NCBI GenBank assembly: GCA_002238565.1
Contig: MPMP01000014.1
Coordinates: forward strand, 1-64,000
Reading direction: 5' to 3'
DNA: 64,000 nucleotides
Source: Albidovulum sp. bin36
GTDB taxonomy: Bacteria; Pseudomonadota; Alphaproteobacteria; Rhodobacterales; Rhodobacteraceae
Shown: piece after piece, positions 28,534 through 38,488 of the stretch
How positions within the stretch are numbered: the first letter of the stretch is position 1
Layout of the letters: every line of letters starts with the position of its first letter
The notes under the pieces: generated by a model
The model's database searches: none
The model's input: only the letters and a program-made list of their open reading frames with translations
What the model was told of the DNA's origin: nothing
Made by a program: the position numbers and the translations under genes

Positions 28534-29397
28534 CTACGTAATAATCCATCGCCGGCCCGAGCGCCGGAGCGGGTTCGGAGTACGTTTAACCTCCCTGTCA
28601 AGTTTTTTGAAATCCCGATCGGTTGGCGTGACAACTCGATAGTCATATCGATTCTTGCCAACTTCCTGCATCTCGAGCAGCGCTCCGGGAACGGCCTCCG
28701 GAATATCCAACGTCATTACCAAGGTGTGCTTGACGACCCGACGGGCGATGACGCTTCCGGTATCTGCGTTCCTCAGCTTTAGTGTTGGAAGGCGAGTGGT
28801 GCGGATGTTCAAATTGAAGAGTTCGGCCCACGCTCCCGACGGCGGTTGAACCTGATGCCCGGAGTATCCTTGCTGATCCGCTTTCATGATCTGCATCAAG
28901 AGGCGACGATGGCCCTTGTCTGATACCTCCGGCACTGAGAAGCTCGGCGGGGAGTATTGTTTCCTCAGCCATTCTAGATCAGATTTGGTCAGCTCATCAA
29001 CAGCCAACCCGTCCACATAGTTTCTGATATCCGCCAAAGTCGGAACATCTTTGACCCGCACTACGGCTTCGCTCAGGTGATCGCGTGACCGAGTGGAAGC
29101 GTTCGTGGATCCAACGAACCCCACGCTGTCGAATGCGAACACCTTCGCATGCAACAGCGGAGACGAGAAAATTCGAACGCCTAACTTACGAAGCTTCAAT
29201 AGCGCGCCTGGATGGGTGATCACGCCACGTACAGACGACAGGCTGGCATCGACGACCAGCCGGCTATCCGCAACGAGCGGGAGTAGTGCGTCACCCCTTT
29301 GTCCTATATAGGCCACGGCGACATGCGACGGTTGCTTCGATCTACGAGCTGCAAACGAAATAGCAGCCCACGGGGATACCGTGACGAGATTGCCCAT
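28534..29397 (-). CDS. Phospholipase D-family nuclease-like protein
   Basis: 287 residues. One HKD half-motif is complete, with His83, Lys85 and Asp90 followed by GSTNAS (96-101), in the first third of the protein. The C-terminal 150 residues are of no family I know. With one HKD motif it would need to dimerise, like Nuc or the BfiI nuclease domain. It is the third gene of the operon: its ATG overlaps the methyltransferase stop by one base (TAATG), which implies coupled translation. PLD proteins in similar settings (for example DrmC) belong to defence systems. The actual activity is inferred. Confidence 0.75.
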   Translation of the reverse strand: MGNLVTVSPWAAISFAARRSKQPSHVAVAYIGQRGDALLPLVADSRLVVDASLSSVRGVITHPGALLKLRKLGVRIFSSPLLHAKVFAFDSVGFVGSTNASTRSRDHLSEAVVRVKDVPTLADIRNYVDGLAVDELTKSDLEWLRKQYSPPSFSVPEVSDKGHRRLLMQIMKADQQGYSGHQVQPPSGAWAELFNLNIRTTRLPTLKLRNADTGSVIARRVVKHTLVMTLDIPEAVPGALLEMQEVGKNRYDYRVVTPTDRDFKKLDREVKRTPNPLRRSGRRWIIT

Positions 29398-32300
29398 TAC
29401 CCCTTGCCTCCTCCATCAGATTCGCTCTCGCCAAAGTCCGTTTTCACAAGTTGAACATACGCCAGATCAACGTCGCCCCAGACATCTTGGAGACAAAACG
29501 CGTCCTTCCAGATCGCGTCCGACACATCTGAAGTGTCCCTACACTTAGCCAAATTGTAATTTCCAATGCGCTTTCCGGCATTCAGTTTAAAGACCAAATT
29601 GGCCTGCATCTCGGCTTCCAGCGCAGCCCTCAAATCTCCGCTCCGGTTGCCGCCAATCGCTTCCAGTTTCTCGACCGGGAACGGTATAGTCGCGATATTG
29701 GAGAGCGTCACGTGGAAGTCATCGCCAACGATGGCCCACCAAAGCAAGCCGATTTTCCCATTTAGCAGCGTATGTGCCTGGTCTCGCGCGGCGGTATCGT
29801 AGAAACTGATCTCTCCGCTATCTGATGCAGCCATAGGCCTACCATTTGTATCGTAACACGGCGCTGGCTCCAAAGAGAAGGAGATCCAATTGTAGGCGGA
29901 CTTCCGAAAATAGAGCTTCTGGTTGCCGTGCCGGGTAGATCGATACCTGTCAAGACTGGGAAACTCGCGCTTGGCCCTCTCCAGAGCACGAAGAAGGCCC
30001 TCGTGACTCAACTTCGGAATTATGCCATCCCACAGGGATGGCATAAACTCGGCATAAAGCATGTTCTCCACTAAATGAGATCGGGCCTCTTCGAACCAGC
30101 GATGTGTTGAAGTCGTGTACGCCCTCTTATCTCCCCGCCTGCATCCCAAGTATATGGTGTTCCGAACCCGCACTTCTGCACTGAATAGCGCTGCCGGGAT
30201 CCGAGCAAAAGAAGAGAACCAATTTGATCCAAACTGTTCCATTAACAAACTACGAAGCGGTTGAAAGCCGCCGGAAAATGTCAGGCTCAAGGGCACGATC
30301 ATTCCGAAGCGACCATCTAGAGAAGTTAATGACGCGCTTCGCTCCATAATCCATGCGTAGATGTCAGGACATTGCTCGGTTACATATTCTCGGGTGGTAT
30401 ATGTTTTGCGAACACGTTTCGACGAGATGTAAGGTGGATTTCCTAAGACAATCCCAAATCCACCGTCTTTGATAACTCCGTGAAACTCAATAAACCAATG
30501 AAATGGTTGGTGAGACCGCATCCACCTGTCATAGGCAATTTGGTCGCCGGCCTTCACGCCATATTGAATCGCGAGATGACGATTCAGCTCGTCTTCCAGC
30601 GCCTTGAGCCTTCGGCGCATTTCTTGCTTGTATTCAGTAGCAACCAAGCCATCGCCCTCGATCTGGCGCAGACGAAAGGTGTCAAAGGTTTGCTGGAGAT
30701 CGCTCGCCTTGGCCGCTATCTTTTCCATGGAGTTATCAAGATCAAGCTTACTCGTTATCGCCTTTTCTGCTTCGTCGTAGCTGGAGTAGCCGACGAGCGT
30801 ATTGCCAGCACGAATGTTGAAATCGATGTCGGGCAGGGGCTCGATGCCGAAATTTCTGGCTGAGGCATCGGGTGCGACCTGAGCCGCGAGCTTGAGAAAC
30901 AGGCGGAGTTTGCAGATCTCGACCGCCTCCTCCATGATATCCACGCCGAAGAGATTGTAGAGAATGATACTCTTCAGAATGAAGTAGCGCCGGTTGGGGT
31001 GCGCGGCCACATTCGCGAGCACCTGTCGGAAATCCGTGTATTTTTCTGGACCCTGCTGCTCGGCCGACCGCTCTAGATCATCAAGGAACGCTTCCATGCG
31101 AGCAAGACATGCTTCGTACAGCGGCTCCAATATATTCAGCGCGGCGAAGAGAAAGGCCCCGGAACCACATGTTGGATCTAGGATGGTGACACGCTCAATG
31201 GCGTGCCAGAACGCCCGGAGTAGTTCCGGCCCTTCGCAATTCTCGATTGTGTCCTGAGCGAATTGGCGGATATCAAGATTGAGCGTGACGAGTTCGTTAA
31301 TGTCGCGTACCTCGCCTGCAATGAGCTTGGCGCGTAGCTCTTCGTAACGCTTGCGACGGCCAATGACTGCGAGCCACGTCTCGGTGGGCAGTCCGGCGTC
31401 CCTCGGTGCCGGCGTGTTCCAGCGTTTGCGCAATTCCAAGGTCTCGTCAGGACCGTCGCTGACTGGCTGGTGCAACTCTGGCGGACTTAAATCCGCCACG
31501 ATGTTCGGCGGGAGCGGAGTATCCATACCGTGGCGTACCGCAGCATAGACGTAGCGGTCGGGATCGTTTCGCAGCAGGTCCCAGACGGTCGGCCCGCCCG
31601 GATTTTCGAAGGCGATCCTACATTTGGCTCGGACCGCGTCGAACAGGAACGGGATGACCGTGTTCTTCCCGATGTATTCGGTAACGTCTTCCTTGGTGTA
31701 GTAGGCCCCCATTTGCTTCTGGTTGATGTATTTCTCGAATATGTAGCCGAGCACATCGGGGTTGATTTCGTTGTCGGCCCTGAGCGGGCGCTCGTCGAGA
31801 TGCCACTGATATTGGTCGAAGTAGTCGAAGATGCGCTGGAAGGCCGAGTCCGGGATATTAATGCTCGTGCCGTAGCGTTCAGGCTGCTCCAGTTCGTGAA
31901 TGTCGAACAGGCCTCCGTTTAAGTAGGGGATGCGGCCCAACAGCGATTCGAGCTTTGGACTATGCTCGCGACCGCCAAGCCCTTCATGAAAGAGGCGAAG
32001 GAGGAAGTAGCGGTAAAACGAATAGAACTTATCGCGGCCGTGCGCGGCGCGCATCCGGGCGAGCCTGTTCCGCAGATAATCGCGGTCGCCGTCGAGGAAG
32101 CCCTTTCGCTGAATGAAGTAGACGAACATCAGGCGATTGAGCATGACCGACGCATACCATTCGCGATCGGCAGTCTCGCCAATTCCGGAAATGAACCTCA
32201 GGAATACCTCATGCTCCTTCTGGAACCGGTCGTAAAACCGTTTGGTAACCCGTTCCACATCGAAGCCGATCCGCGCGCGGCGCGTGACATCTGTCAGCGA

Positions 32301-32729
32301 CAAGGACTCTTCTTCGTCGAGCGTGAAAGCGATCGCTTCCAGCTTCTGGAGAAGTGCGTCTCCGGGCTGCGAGGCGCGATAAGTATGTTCGCGGCAAGCG
32401 GCAGGTTTGCCAGGCTCGCGTTTCACCCACTGCCAGATTTGAATGGTGTTGATTGGGTCGGTGAAGGCAATGAGATGCTCGTGCGTGGCCTTGGCGACTT
32501 GGTGCTCGATCTTCCGACGCTGAGCGTAGGCGGGCAGAGGCTGACCAGTTGGCGTCGGACAGTGGTAAGCGACCATGCCGCGCTTCTCTGCGAGCGCGGA
32601 AAGTGTTATCGGCGAGCCGAGCACCACTATTTCCAATGGAGTGTTATGGCGGTCCCAGCCGAGCTCCTCGATGAATAGAGCGCGGAGGTCGACATTCCGC
32701 AGTAACTGGCGGGCGCGGGGGAGGTACAT
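29397..32729 (-). CDS. Large Eco57I-like N6-adenine DNA methyltransferase
   Basis: 1110 residues from the ATG at 32729, which lies 14 bases after the helicase stop; the frame extends 34 codons further but would overlap the helicase. Motif I is DPTCGSGAFLF (from about 518) and motif IV is NPPY (764-767), the order of gamma-class adenine methylases. Residues 1-150 form a separate N-terminal domain (with FTDPINTIQIWQWVKRE), but I see no clear PD-ExK nuclease there. Residues beyond 850 should include target recognition. It may act as a type IIG-like enzyme or as the protective methylase of the operon. Confidence 0.82.
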   Translation of the reverse strand: MYLPRARQLLRNVDLRALFIEELGWDRHNTPLEIVVLGSPITLSALAEKRGMVAYHCPTPTGQPLPAYAQRRKIEHQVAKATHEHLIAFTDPINTIQIWQWVKREPGKPAACREHTYRASQPGDALLQKLEAIAFTLDEEESLSLTDVTRRARIGFDVERVTKRFYDRFQKEHEVFLRFISGIGETADREWYASVMLNRLMFVYFIQRKGFLDGDRDYLRNRLARMRAAHGRDKFYSFYRYFLLRLFHEGLGGREHSPKLESLLGRIPYLNGGLFDIHELEQPERYGTSINIPDSAFQRIFDYFDQYQWHLDERPLRADNEINPDVLGYIFEKYINQKQMGAYYTKEDVTEYIGKNTVIPFLFDAVRAKCRIAFENPGGPTVWDLLRNDPDRYVYAAVRHGMDTPLPPNIVADLSPPELHQPVSDGPDETLELRKRWNTPAPRDAGLPTETWLAVIGRRKRYEELRAKLIAGEVRDINELVTLNLDIRQFAQDTIENCEGPELLRAFWHAIERVTILDPTCGSGAFLFAALNILEPLYEACLARMEAFLDDLERSAEQQGPEKYTDFRQVLANVAAHPNRRYFILKSIILYNLFGVDIMEEAVEICKLRLFLKLAAQVAPDASARNFGIEPLPDIDFNIRAGNTLVGYSSYDEAEKAITSKLDLDNSMEKIAAKASDLQQTFDTFRLRQIEGDGLVATEYKQEMRRRLKALEDELNRHLAIQYGVKAGDQIAYDRWMRSHQPFHWFIEFHGVIKDGGFGIVLGNPPYISSKRVRKTYTTREYVTEQCPDIYAWIMERSASLTSLDGRFGMIVPLSLTFSGGFQPLRSLLMEQFGSNWFSSFARIPAALFSAEVRVRNTIYLGCRRGDKRAYTTSTHRWFEEARSHLVENMLYAEFMPSLWDGIIPKLSHEGLLRALERAKREFPSLDRYRSTRHGNQKLYFRKSAYNWISFSLEPAPCYDTNGRPMAASDSGEISFYDTAARDQAHTLLNGKIGLLWWAIVGDDFHVTLSNIATIPFPVEKLEAIGGNRSGDLRAALEAEMQANLVFKLNAGKRIGNYNLAKCRDTSDVSDAIWKDAFCLQDVWGDVDLAYVQLVKTDFGESESDGGGKG

Positions 32730-32743
32730 GGCTGTTGTGCTAT

Positions 32744-35700
32744 TCAGGTGTCGGAGTTCGTCGCTGGGGCCAAGCCCAACGAGCAAATGATCAACGGTTC
32801 GTCTGATTGTTCCTCCTCGTGGACAATGCACAGAAGATCGTAGTCGCGCAGCTCCATCACAAGCCCCGCCAGCTTATCGTCTGCAATGCCGGCGCGAAGC
32901 TGGCGGTTGAGCGTGTCCGTAGCCGATTGCCGAAGCGGGAAGCGATAAATTTCCTCGATGACCTTAGCTAACTGAGGTGTCTCAAAGAGCGTCCCCTTCA
33001 CCTGCTCGGCGTAGCGCTTGAGCCGCTCATAGGTACGAAAACGGGCGCCGGACGGACGACCCAACTGCCCACCAACCGATTTTTCCTCGGCGGCGATGTG
33101 TCCGACTCCCCTTCGCACGAGATCATGGTGGTTCTCCTGTCGAACCAACGCCGGTGTCTCGGGGGAACACTCGGCCGCCTTGAGAATCTCGAACTGCGAC
33201 TCGGTGACATTCTTGCCATCCTTGTCGACCCACGCCAAAGCATCGTTGCCTTGGGCGGTGCGGAGATAAACGAGAGCGCCATGGGGCTTCGTATCCGTGG
33301 CCTGGTGGGGACGGGTGGAATAAACCACTGGCGGAAGGTCCGGGATGGTCCCTTGGAGTTCGGAGAAGTTATCGATGGCATTTTTCCAGATTTGATAGGC
33401 GTAGGATGCCAAATCGACCTCCGTTTCCGCATCGCCGTCGAGAATGCCCGCCTTCTCGTGGTAGAGATCGACGAGGTTCTGGCGTTCGCGTTCGTCTTCG
33501 AAAAAGGCCTCATCCGTGCCGACCACTTCAGCATTCTCATGGAGACGCTGTCGCACGCGCGCCCGCAGACGGATTAGGTTCTCCACGCCATCAGCAGGCA
33601 GGAACGAATAGCAGAGAATCTTCTCCGACTTCTGCCCAATTCGATCCACACGACCTGCCCTCTGAATGAGCCGAATGATGGCCCAGGGTAGGTCGAAATT
33701 CACTACGATGGCTGCGTCCTGGAGGTTCTGGCCTTCGCTAAGCACATCCGTCGCGATGAGGACCCGAAGCTCCTGGTCGGCGTGGACCTGGTCGCGTTTC
33801 TGATTGCTCGACGGACTAAATCGCCAAGCATATCTAGTGGGGTTTTCGTCACCGCCTGTAACCCCAGCGAGACGCTGCAGGCCTCGGGATCGAAGTTGCG
33901 CCTCAAGATATCGCACCGTGTCGGCGAACTGCGTGAAGACGATGACCTTGTGGTTGGGATGCTGCTTCGCAAGGAGGGCGTACAGCGCCTCGAGTTTGGC
34001 GTCGGTCTCCGGCTTCCAATCGCCGCAGCGTCGCAGGACATTCGACAAACTTATGGCATCTGCATTCAAGTCCGTGCCCAACGATGGCGCAAATAAGTCG
34101 GGCCGAAGCCACCTGAACCGGCTCTTGAAATTCGTGACGTATTGCTCATAGATCTCGGAGGCTCGCTTCCTAAAGTCGGCGTCGGTGCGTAGCTCAAGGC
34201 TCTTCGAAGACCTACGTTCGGCATCGCCTTCCTCATCAAACAATTCCGCGCTCGCATTCTCGTCATCAATGTCCTCGTCGTAGGTGCCAGCATCAAGCAG
34301 ACCCGAATCCTGAGTACCAATCGGTAGCGGCTGTCGCTCCTCGATGGCGTGAAGGAAGATGTAGTTGCGAAGAATGTGCCGTTCGATGGACTGTTGGAAT
34401 GCCTCCCCGCTGCTCTCTAGGCGTTTGAACAGGTTCGTCCGGCAGAATCCCATAAGCCGTTTTCCGGCGCGGGATAGGTCTGCCAACACCTTTAACTCGG
34501 CCGGGGCAGGTGGCTTGTGCGGCGTAGCAACGACGTAGTTTGCGAGGCCATATCGCGGCAGATTCAAGCCGTTGATGTCAGTAACGACGTCGACAGCGTA
34601 GAATTTAGCGTATTGGTCAGAGGGATCGCGCTCATCGATTCTGAACTTTATTGTTCTCGGCACACGCTCGGAAAAGTACGAGCGCGTCCCGTCTTCAAAG
34701 GTGAGGAACTTACGCCCATTGCTCGGGTCGAGAGCGGCGTAGTTGTCCTGGATAAAACTTCCGGTGCGGCGCACCATGTAAAGTCGCATCAATTCGCGCC
34801 AATCGTCCGCGTATTCGCTCTTTTCAAAAGCGGCCAGCGAACGAACCGGGCACTGGTGTCGCCGGATGAATTCGGTTTCGCCAATGTCCCTCAAAAGTCG
34901 CTCCGGGCGAATGCCCAATTCCTGATCCTCGGGCACGAACAGTCGCAGTTGGTTCGACAGATCGACGTATGTCTTGTTGTACGGAGTGGCGGAAAGCAGG
35001 ATGCACTTGCTCTCGTTCTCTTGGATGTACTCTTGGATGGCACGATAGCGTTTCCCCTCACGATTGCGGAGATTCTGGCTCTCGTCAATGAGTACGACCC
35101 GGTACCGTCTGAGATCGGGTAGCTCGCGCGGAGCTTGCGTTATCGACAGTACCTTGGCGAGCAGACGATACTCCGCGACGTAATCCTCCCACATCTTCAC
35201 GAGATTCTTCGGGCAAATGATGAGCGTTTCCGTGAAATGATCATCTTGGAAGATCCTGGCGAGTGCCGTAGCCATCAAGGTCTTTCCTAGTCCGACGACA
35301 TCGCCAATGAGAACGCCGCCACGATTGTTAAGATGGTAGGCGGCGATTTTGACCGCGGCGACCTGATATTCGAACAGACGTTGGCCGAACTCAGGCGGAA
35401 TACGGAACTCGGAAAGACCCGCACGGGCCTCCTGAGCCAAGTGGTAAGCCATCTTTACGTAGATGTGGTACGGTGGCAGCGGTACTTCGCGCGCCCAGCT
35501 CTCTTCGATGACCTGCACCAGTTCGGCGGAAATATCCACACACCAACGGTTGTTCCAGCGGCCGTCGAACCACTTGGCGAGCTTTGTATTCGCATCGTGG
35601 TCGAGGACATCCACAGTCAGCTCGCCTTGATTGGAAAGGCCGGATAGCGTGAGGTTGCTGCTGCCAAGATAACAGACTATCGGACTTACAGGATCGTCAC

Positions 35701-36139
35701 GAAACAGCAGATACAGTTTGGCGTGAAGCGGATGCCCCAAGAACAGCTTGACGATGAGTTTTCCCGACTTAATCTGCGCAGCCAATCGACGCAACCCTGC
35801 CTCATCGGCATTGTTCGGAACGCCATACGTCAACTGTGTGCGAAATTCTTCGGCCAACTTCCGCTTAAGCCGCAACGCGGTCTGGTTATCCAGTTGGTTT
35901 TGATTCCCAGTTACACTGAATGCTGCGCGCAGTTCATCTTGCGGCAAGCGCCGCATTCCAACAAGCAACCGACATTGCCTTCCTGCTCCACCAGGCCAGT
36001 GCTCGATTCGATCATCGATCGCCTTCCAACCACGCAGATTGAAATACCCGGTGCAAAAGTCAGCGTGGTCGGCCAGCTCGAGTGTCTGTCGCAGCGCGGG
36101 GAGAAGCGAAGTTTCAATGTTGTCAAAGATACGAGGCAT
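32744..36139 (-). CDS. PLD-SNF2 helicase fusion protein
   Basis: 1131 residues. Residues 1-200 hold a PLD domain with His139, Lys141 and GSSN (159-162). Then comes a two-lobed SNF2-type helicase: Walker A GDVVGLGKT (279-287), a DESQ box (352-355) in place of DEAH, SATPYNKT, and motif VI QRAGRVDRIGQ (near 826-836). The tail of about 250 residues has no motif I know. It presumably moves along or remodels DNA in an ATP-dependent way and may cut it with the PLD domain. It is the first gene of the three-gene operon; no clear ribosome site was seen before the ATG. Confidence 0.85.
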   Translation of the reverse strand: MPRIFDNIETSLLPALRQTLELADHADFCTGYFNLRGWKAIDDRIEHWPGGAGRQCRLLVGMRRLPQDELRAAFSVTGNQNQLDNQTALRLKRKLAEEFRTQLTYGVPNNADEAGLRRLAAQIKSGKLIVKLFLGHPLHAKLYLLFRDDPVSPIVCYLGSSNLTLSGLSNQGELTVDVLDHDANTKLAKWFDGRWNNRWCVDISAELVQVIEESWAREVPLPPYHIYVKMAYHLAQEARAGLSEFRIPPEFGQRLFEYQVAAVKIAAYHLNNRGGVLIGDVVGLGKTLMATALARIFQDDHFTETLIICPKNLVKMWEDYVAEYRLLAKVLSITQAPRELPDLRRYRVVLIDESQNLRNREGKRYRAIQEYIQENESKCILLSATPYNKTYVDLSNQLRLFVPEDQELGIRPERLLRDIGETEFIRRHQCPVRSLAAFEKSEYADDWRELMRLYMVRRTGSFIQDNYAALDPSNGRKFLTFEDGTRSYFSERVPRTIKFRIDERDPSDQYAKFYAVDVVTDINGLNLPRYGLANYVVATPHKPPAPAELKVLADLSRAGKRLMGFCRTNLFKRLESSGEAFQQSIERHILRNYIFLHAIEERQPLPIGTQDSGLLDAGTYDEDIDDENASAELFDEEGDAERRSSKSLELRTDADFRKRASEIYEQYVTNFKSRFRWLRPDLFAPSLGTDLNADAISLSNVLRRCGDWKPETDAKLEALYALLAKQHPNHKVIVFTQFADTVRYLEAQLRSRGLQRLAGVTGGDENPTRYAWRFSPSSNQKRDQVHADQELRVLIATDVLSEGQNLQDAAIVVNFDLPWAIIRLIQRAGRVDRIGQKSEKILCYSFLPADGVENLIRLRARVRQRLHENAEVVGTDEAFFEDERERQNLVDLYHEKAGILDGDAETEVDLASYAYQIWKNAIDNFSELQGTIPDLPPVVYSTRPHQATDTKPHGALVYLRTAQGNDALAWVDKDGKNVTESQFEILKAAECSPETPALVRQENHHDLVRRGVGHIAAEEKSVGGQLGRPSGARFRTYERLKRYAEQVKGTLFETPQLAKVIEEIYRFPLRQSATDTLNRQLRAGIADDKLAGLVMELRDYDLLCIVHEEEQSDEPLIICSLGLAPATNSDT

Positions 36140-37400
36140 CGCTATTTCTATTTCCGCATGTGCGATACGGTGTCAAGGTTTGCTCAGACTTGACCCGCAG
36201 ACGGTCACCAGTGCTGTGTTTGTCGCTCAGTGCCACGGAATTGCTCGAGTAATTGATCACCATATCATAATCGGCTGATTTCCAACTCTTGGCATCTGTG
36301 GTCAGGCCTGCGCAAAAGTCTAGTTTTTGCGGATTCGAGGAAGATTTGTTCTGCGGATTCCGGCACGGGTGCGAGCATCGCTGCGGTTATCGGGGCTGAC
36401 CGAAGTGTCTCGGATGAGCGTTTGCGGATGTTTTCCGGCGAATTGCCGGCTGCGGGCGCAGCAATCCTTCGAGCCGGCACTGCGGCTCAACGGGCTCTGC
36501 TTTCAACCCGCCTAGGAGCGCTTCAGGGGCTTTAGAATGGCGTTGATCGCGTCCTGCGCCCTGGCCCCGCGTAGTAGCGATTGGCCAGGGGCCATGAATT
36601 GAAAACCGGCCCTCGAATCGAAGGATGGAGATTGCCGCGTTGCTCAGGCAGGCGAGGTTGCGCGGCCGTAGAAATTCTTGAAGGAAAGATAGTGGTGGCG
36701 CGCAGCAAGGGCGTCCCATCGCCGCTGCTCGGCGTAGCCTCGCACCGGCCGCACCGTCATGGCGCGTGGAAAAATGTCGCCTCTTTTCGAATCGGAAACT
36801 TGCTTGCTAAGGCGCGTATCCGATCAAATGTTGCGTTGCCGGAGAAAAATTCAGTTTCGGAACAAAAATTAAAAAGTTACTTTTGCGGGGTCGTAGGCAT
36901 TCGGGACAGAGCCTTGCAATTGCGATCCGGGCTTCGAGCCTGGTTTGATTCTGATCGCTATCTTTGAAACGTTGCCGCGACCGAGAATTCTAGGCTGAAG
37001 ACGGCGTTTAGGGGCAATTGGGATGATCGAATCGGTGCCGAAAAGTTTGGCGGCGCTTGGTCGATCGAAAAAGCGAAAACGAACGCTCGACGTCCGGCTA
37101 ACAGGAGAGATCTCGAGATCGATCGCGGGAATTGAACGGGCAAAATCGTAACTGTCGACCATGCGGCGCCAGTCCATATCCTGTTTGATCTTTTTCGGAA
37201 CGCTGAAATGCCGAATGCCATGCAGGCATTCATCGCCGCTTACGCCGTTGCGGTCATCGCGAAGGAGAAAGACGAACTCCTGAATGCGAGCGGACCGGAG
37301 CAATCAATGCCAAATGAGTGGACATTTGGCGACGTCCCGCTGTCGCGCTGGAAAGAGGTCGGGACCGAAGTACCCGACTTATTCTTTGCGAAATAGCGCC
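36140..37400. other. Gene-poor edge of the accessory island
   Basis: About 1.26 kb between the helicase start and the nadK end. It should contain the promoter of the defence-like operon in its left part. I recognise only the DUF4338-like fragment at 36644-36760 (listed separately). A minus-strand frame of 144 codons at 36869-37303 is of no known family and lacks a convincing start. No terminal inverted repeats or target-site duplications could be identified by eye. Confidence 0.5.
36644..36760 (-). pseudogene. Fragment of a DUF4338 (DruA-like) gene
   Basis: The frame from ATG 36760 reads 38 residues ending in TGA, including RRWDALAARHHYLSF. This resembles the N-terminal signature of DUF4338 proteins (RW-x-x-L-x-x-x-HHYLG-[FY]), many of which are annotated as DruA of the Druantia defence system or travel with transposons. 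After FYGRA the similarity stops and other frames do not clearly resume it, so this is a broken relic. The match is short and made from memory of the family pattern. Confidence 0.4.
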
Positions 37401-38168
37401 CTATGCAAATTGCTCGCGAATCAAGCGCTCTTCCAGACCGTGGCCGCTGTCGAAAAGAATGCGATGCCGGATATGGGGTTCGCTCCGCACCTCGACTCTG
37501 ACAACATTCCGCGCCTGCCGCCCGTCCGCATCGGCCATGACAGGGCGCTTTTCCGGTTCAAGAACTGAAAATTCTACTCTCGACGTGTTTCGCAGCAGTG
37601 CCCCGCGCCAACGCCGGGGCCGGAATGCCGCGACGGCCGTCAAAGCCAGCACGTCGCTTCCAATCGGAAGAATGGGTCCGTGCGCGGAATAGTTGTAGGC
37701 GGTCGAGCCGGCCGGCGTCGAGATAAGCGCGCCATCGCAGACCAGTTCCTCCAGCCTAGTCTTTCCATCGACAGTAATGCGGAGCTTGGCCGCCTGAGGG
37801 CCCGCCCGCAAGAGCGAAACCTCGTTGATCGCGATTGCTTCGCTCGTACTTCCCGTCAAGGTCTGGGCTGTCATCCTAAGCGGATTGATCACCTCTTCTT
37901 CCGCCGCGTCGAGGCGCAACGGCAGGTCATCCTCGCCGTAGTCGTTCATTAGAAATCCGACAGTGCCTCGATTCATCCCGTAGACCGGGACGTCGAACTG
38001 CGAAGCCGTGCTCAGCGCCTGCAGCATGAACCCGTCGCCGCCCAGGGCGACGATGACATCGGCTTCGTTCGGTCCACAATTGCCGAATCTTTCCGCCAGC
38101 CGGTCTCTGGCCTCGACGGCTGGTTCGGTTTCACTCGCCGCAAAGCAGATTTTCCATTGTGCCGTCAT
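37401..38168 (-). CDS. nadK: NAD kinase
   Basis: 255 residues, the usual alphaproteobacterial length. The family motifs are present: GGDG at 43-46, [18 protein letters not shown], and the NAD-binding [17 protein letters not shown]. It phosphorylates NAD+ to NADP+ in the cytoplasm. I start at ATG 38168; an upstream extension of 22 codons is possible in frame but lacks conservation. It is transcribed away from glyA and forms the right border of the accessory island. Confidence 0.93.
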   Translation of the reverse strand: MTAQWKICFAASETEPAVEARDRLAERFGNCGPNEADVIVALGGDGFMLQALSTASQFDVPVYGMNRGTVGFLMNDYGEDDLPLRLDAAEEEVINPLRMTAQTLTGSTSEAIAINEVSLLRAGPQAAKLRITVDGKTRLEELVCDGALISTPAGSTAYNYSAHGPILPIGSDVLALTAVAAFRPRRWRGALLRNTSRVEFSVLEPEKRPVMADADGRQARNVVRVEVRSEPHIRHRILFDSGHGLEERLIREQFA

Positions 38169-38404
38169 TGGTTCTCGCGATCGCGCGAAAGGCGCAGAAA
38201 CGCCACTTCTGCACAACGAAAAGGAAATCCGCAATTAAATCGACTGCCGGTTCAAGTCCTTTCGAACATGTGAGCCTTCGACGAAACAAAACCGGCCTCC
38301 GGCGGCGTCCAGCCAAACGCAATTCCGCTTGCATTCACGGCGGTCGCTCTAGGAACATTCTTGGAGAATCCGGGCGCGGCAGACAAAAAAACTTCTCCCG
38401 CCAG

Positions 38405-38433
38405 TTGACATCGGTTCATTCACCGCCGAATTG
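38405..38433 (+). promoter_or_regulatory. Possible glyA promoter
   Basis: TTGACA at 38405-38410 is a perfect -35 box. The hexamer 17 bases later (GAATTG, 38428-38433) is a poor -10 match. It sits about 55 bases before the glyA ATG, in the 320-base divergent gap between nadK and glyA (38169-38488), which otherwise shows no gene or riboswitch that I recognise. Confidence 0.35.
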
Positions 38434-38488
38434 CGCTTAAGTAAGACAATGGACGATTTACCCGTTCCATGCGGCACCGGAGTTAAAC

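Noticed and set aside
28534-36139. A complete DISARM system
   Set aside because: The PLD, SNF2 and methylase parts are present but no DrmA helicase or DrmB (DUF1998) gene exists in the window.
36869-37303. A 144-codon minus-strand gene
   Set aside because: No ribosome site, no recognised family and it lies in decayed DNA; left uncalled.
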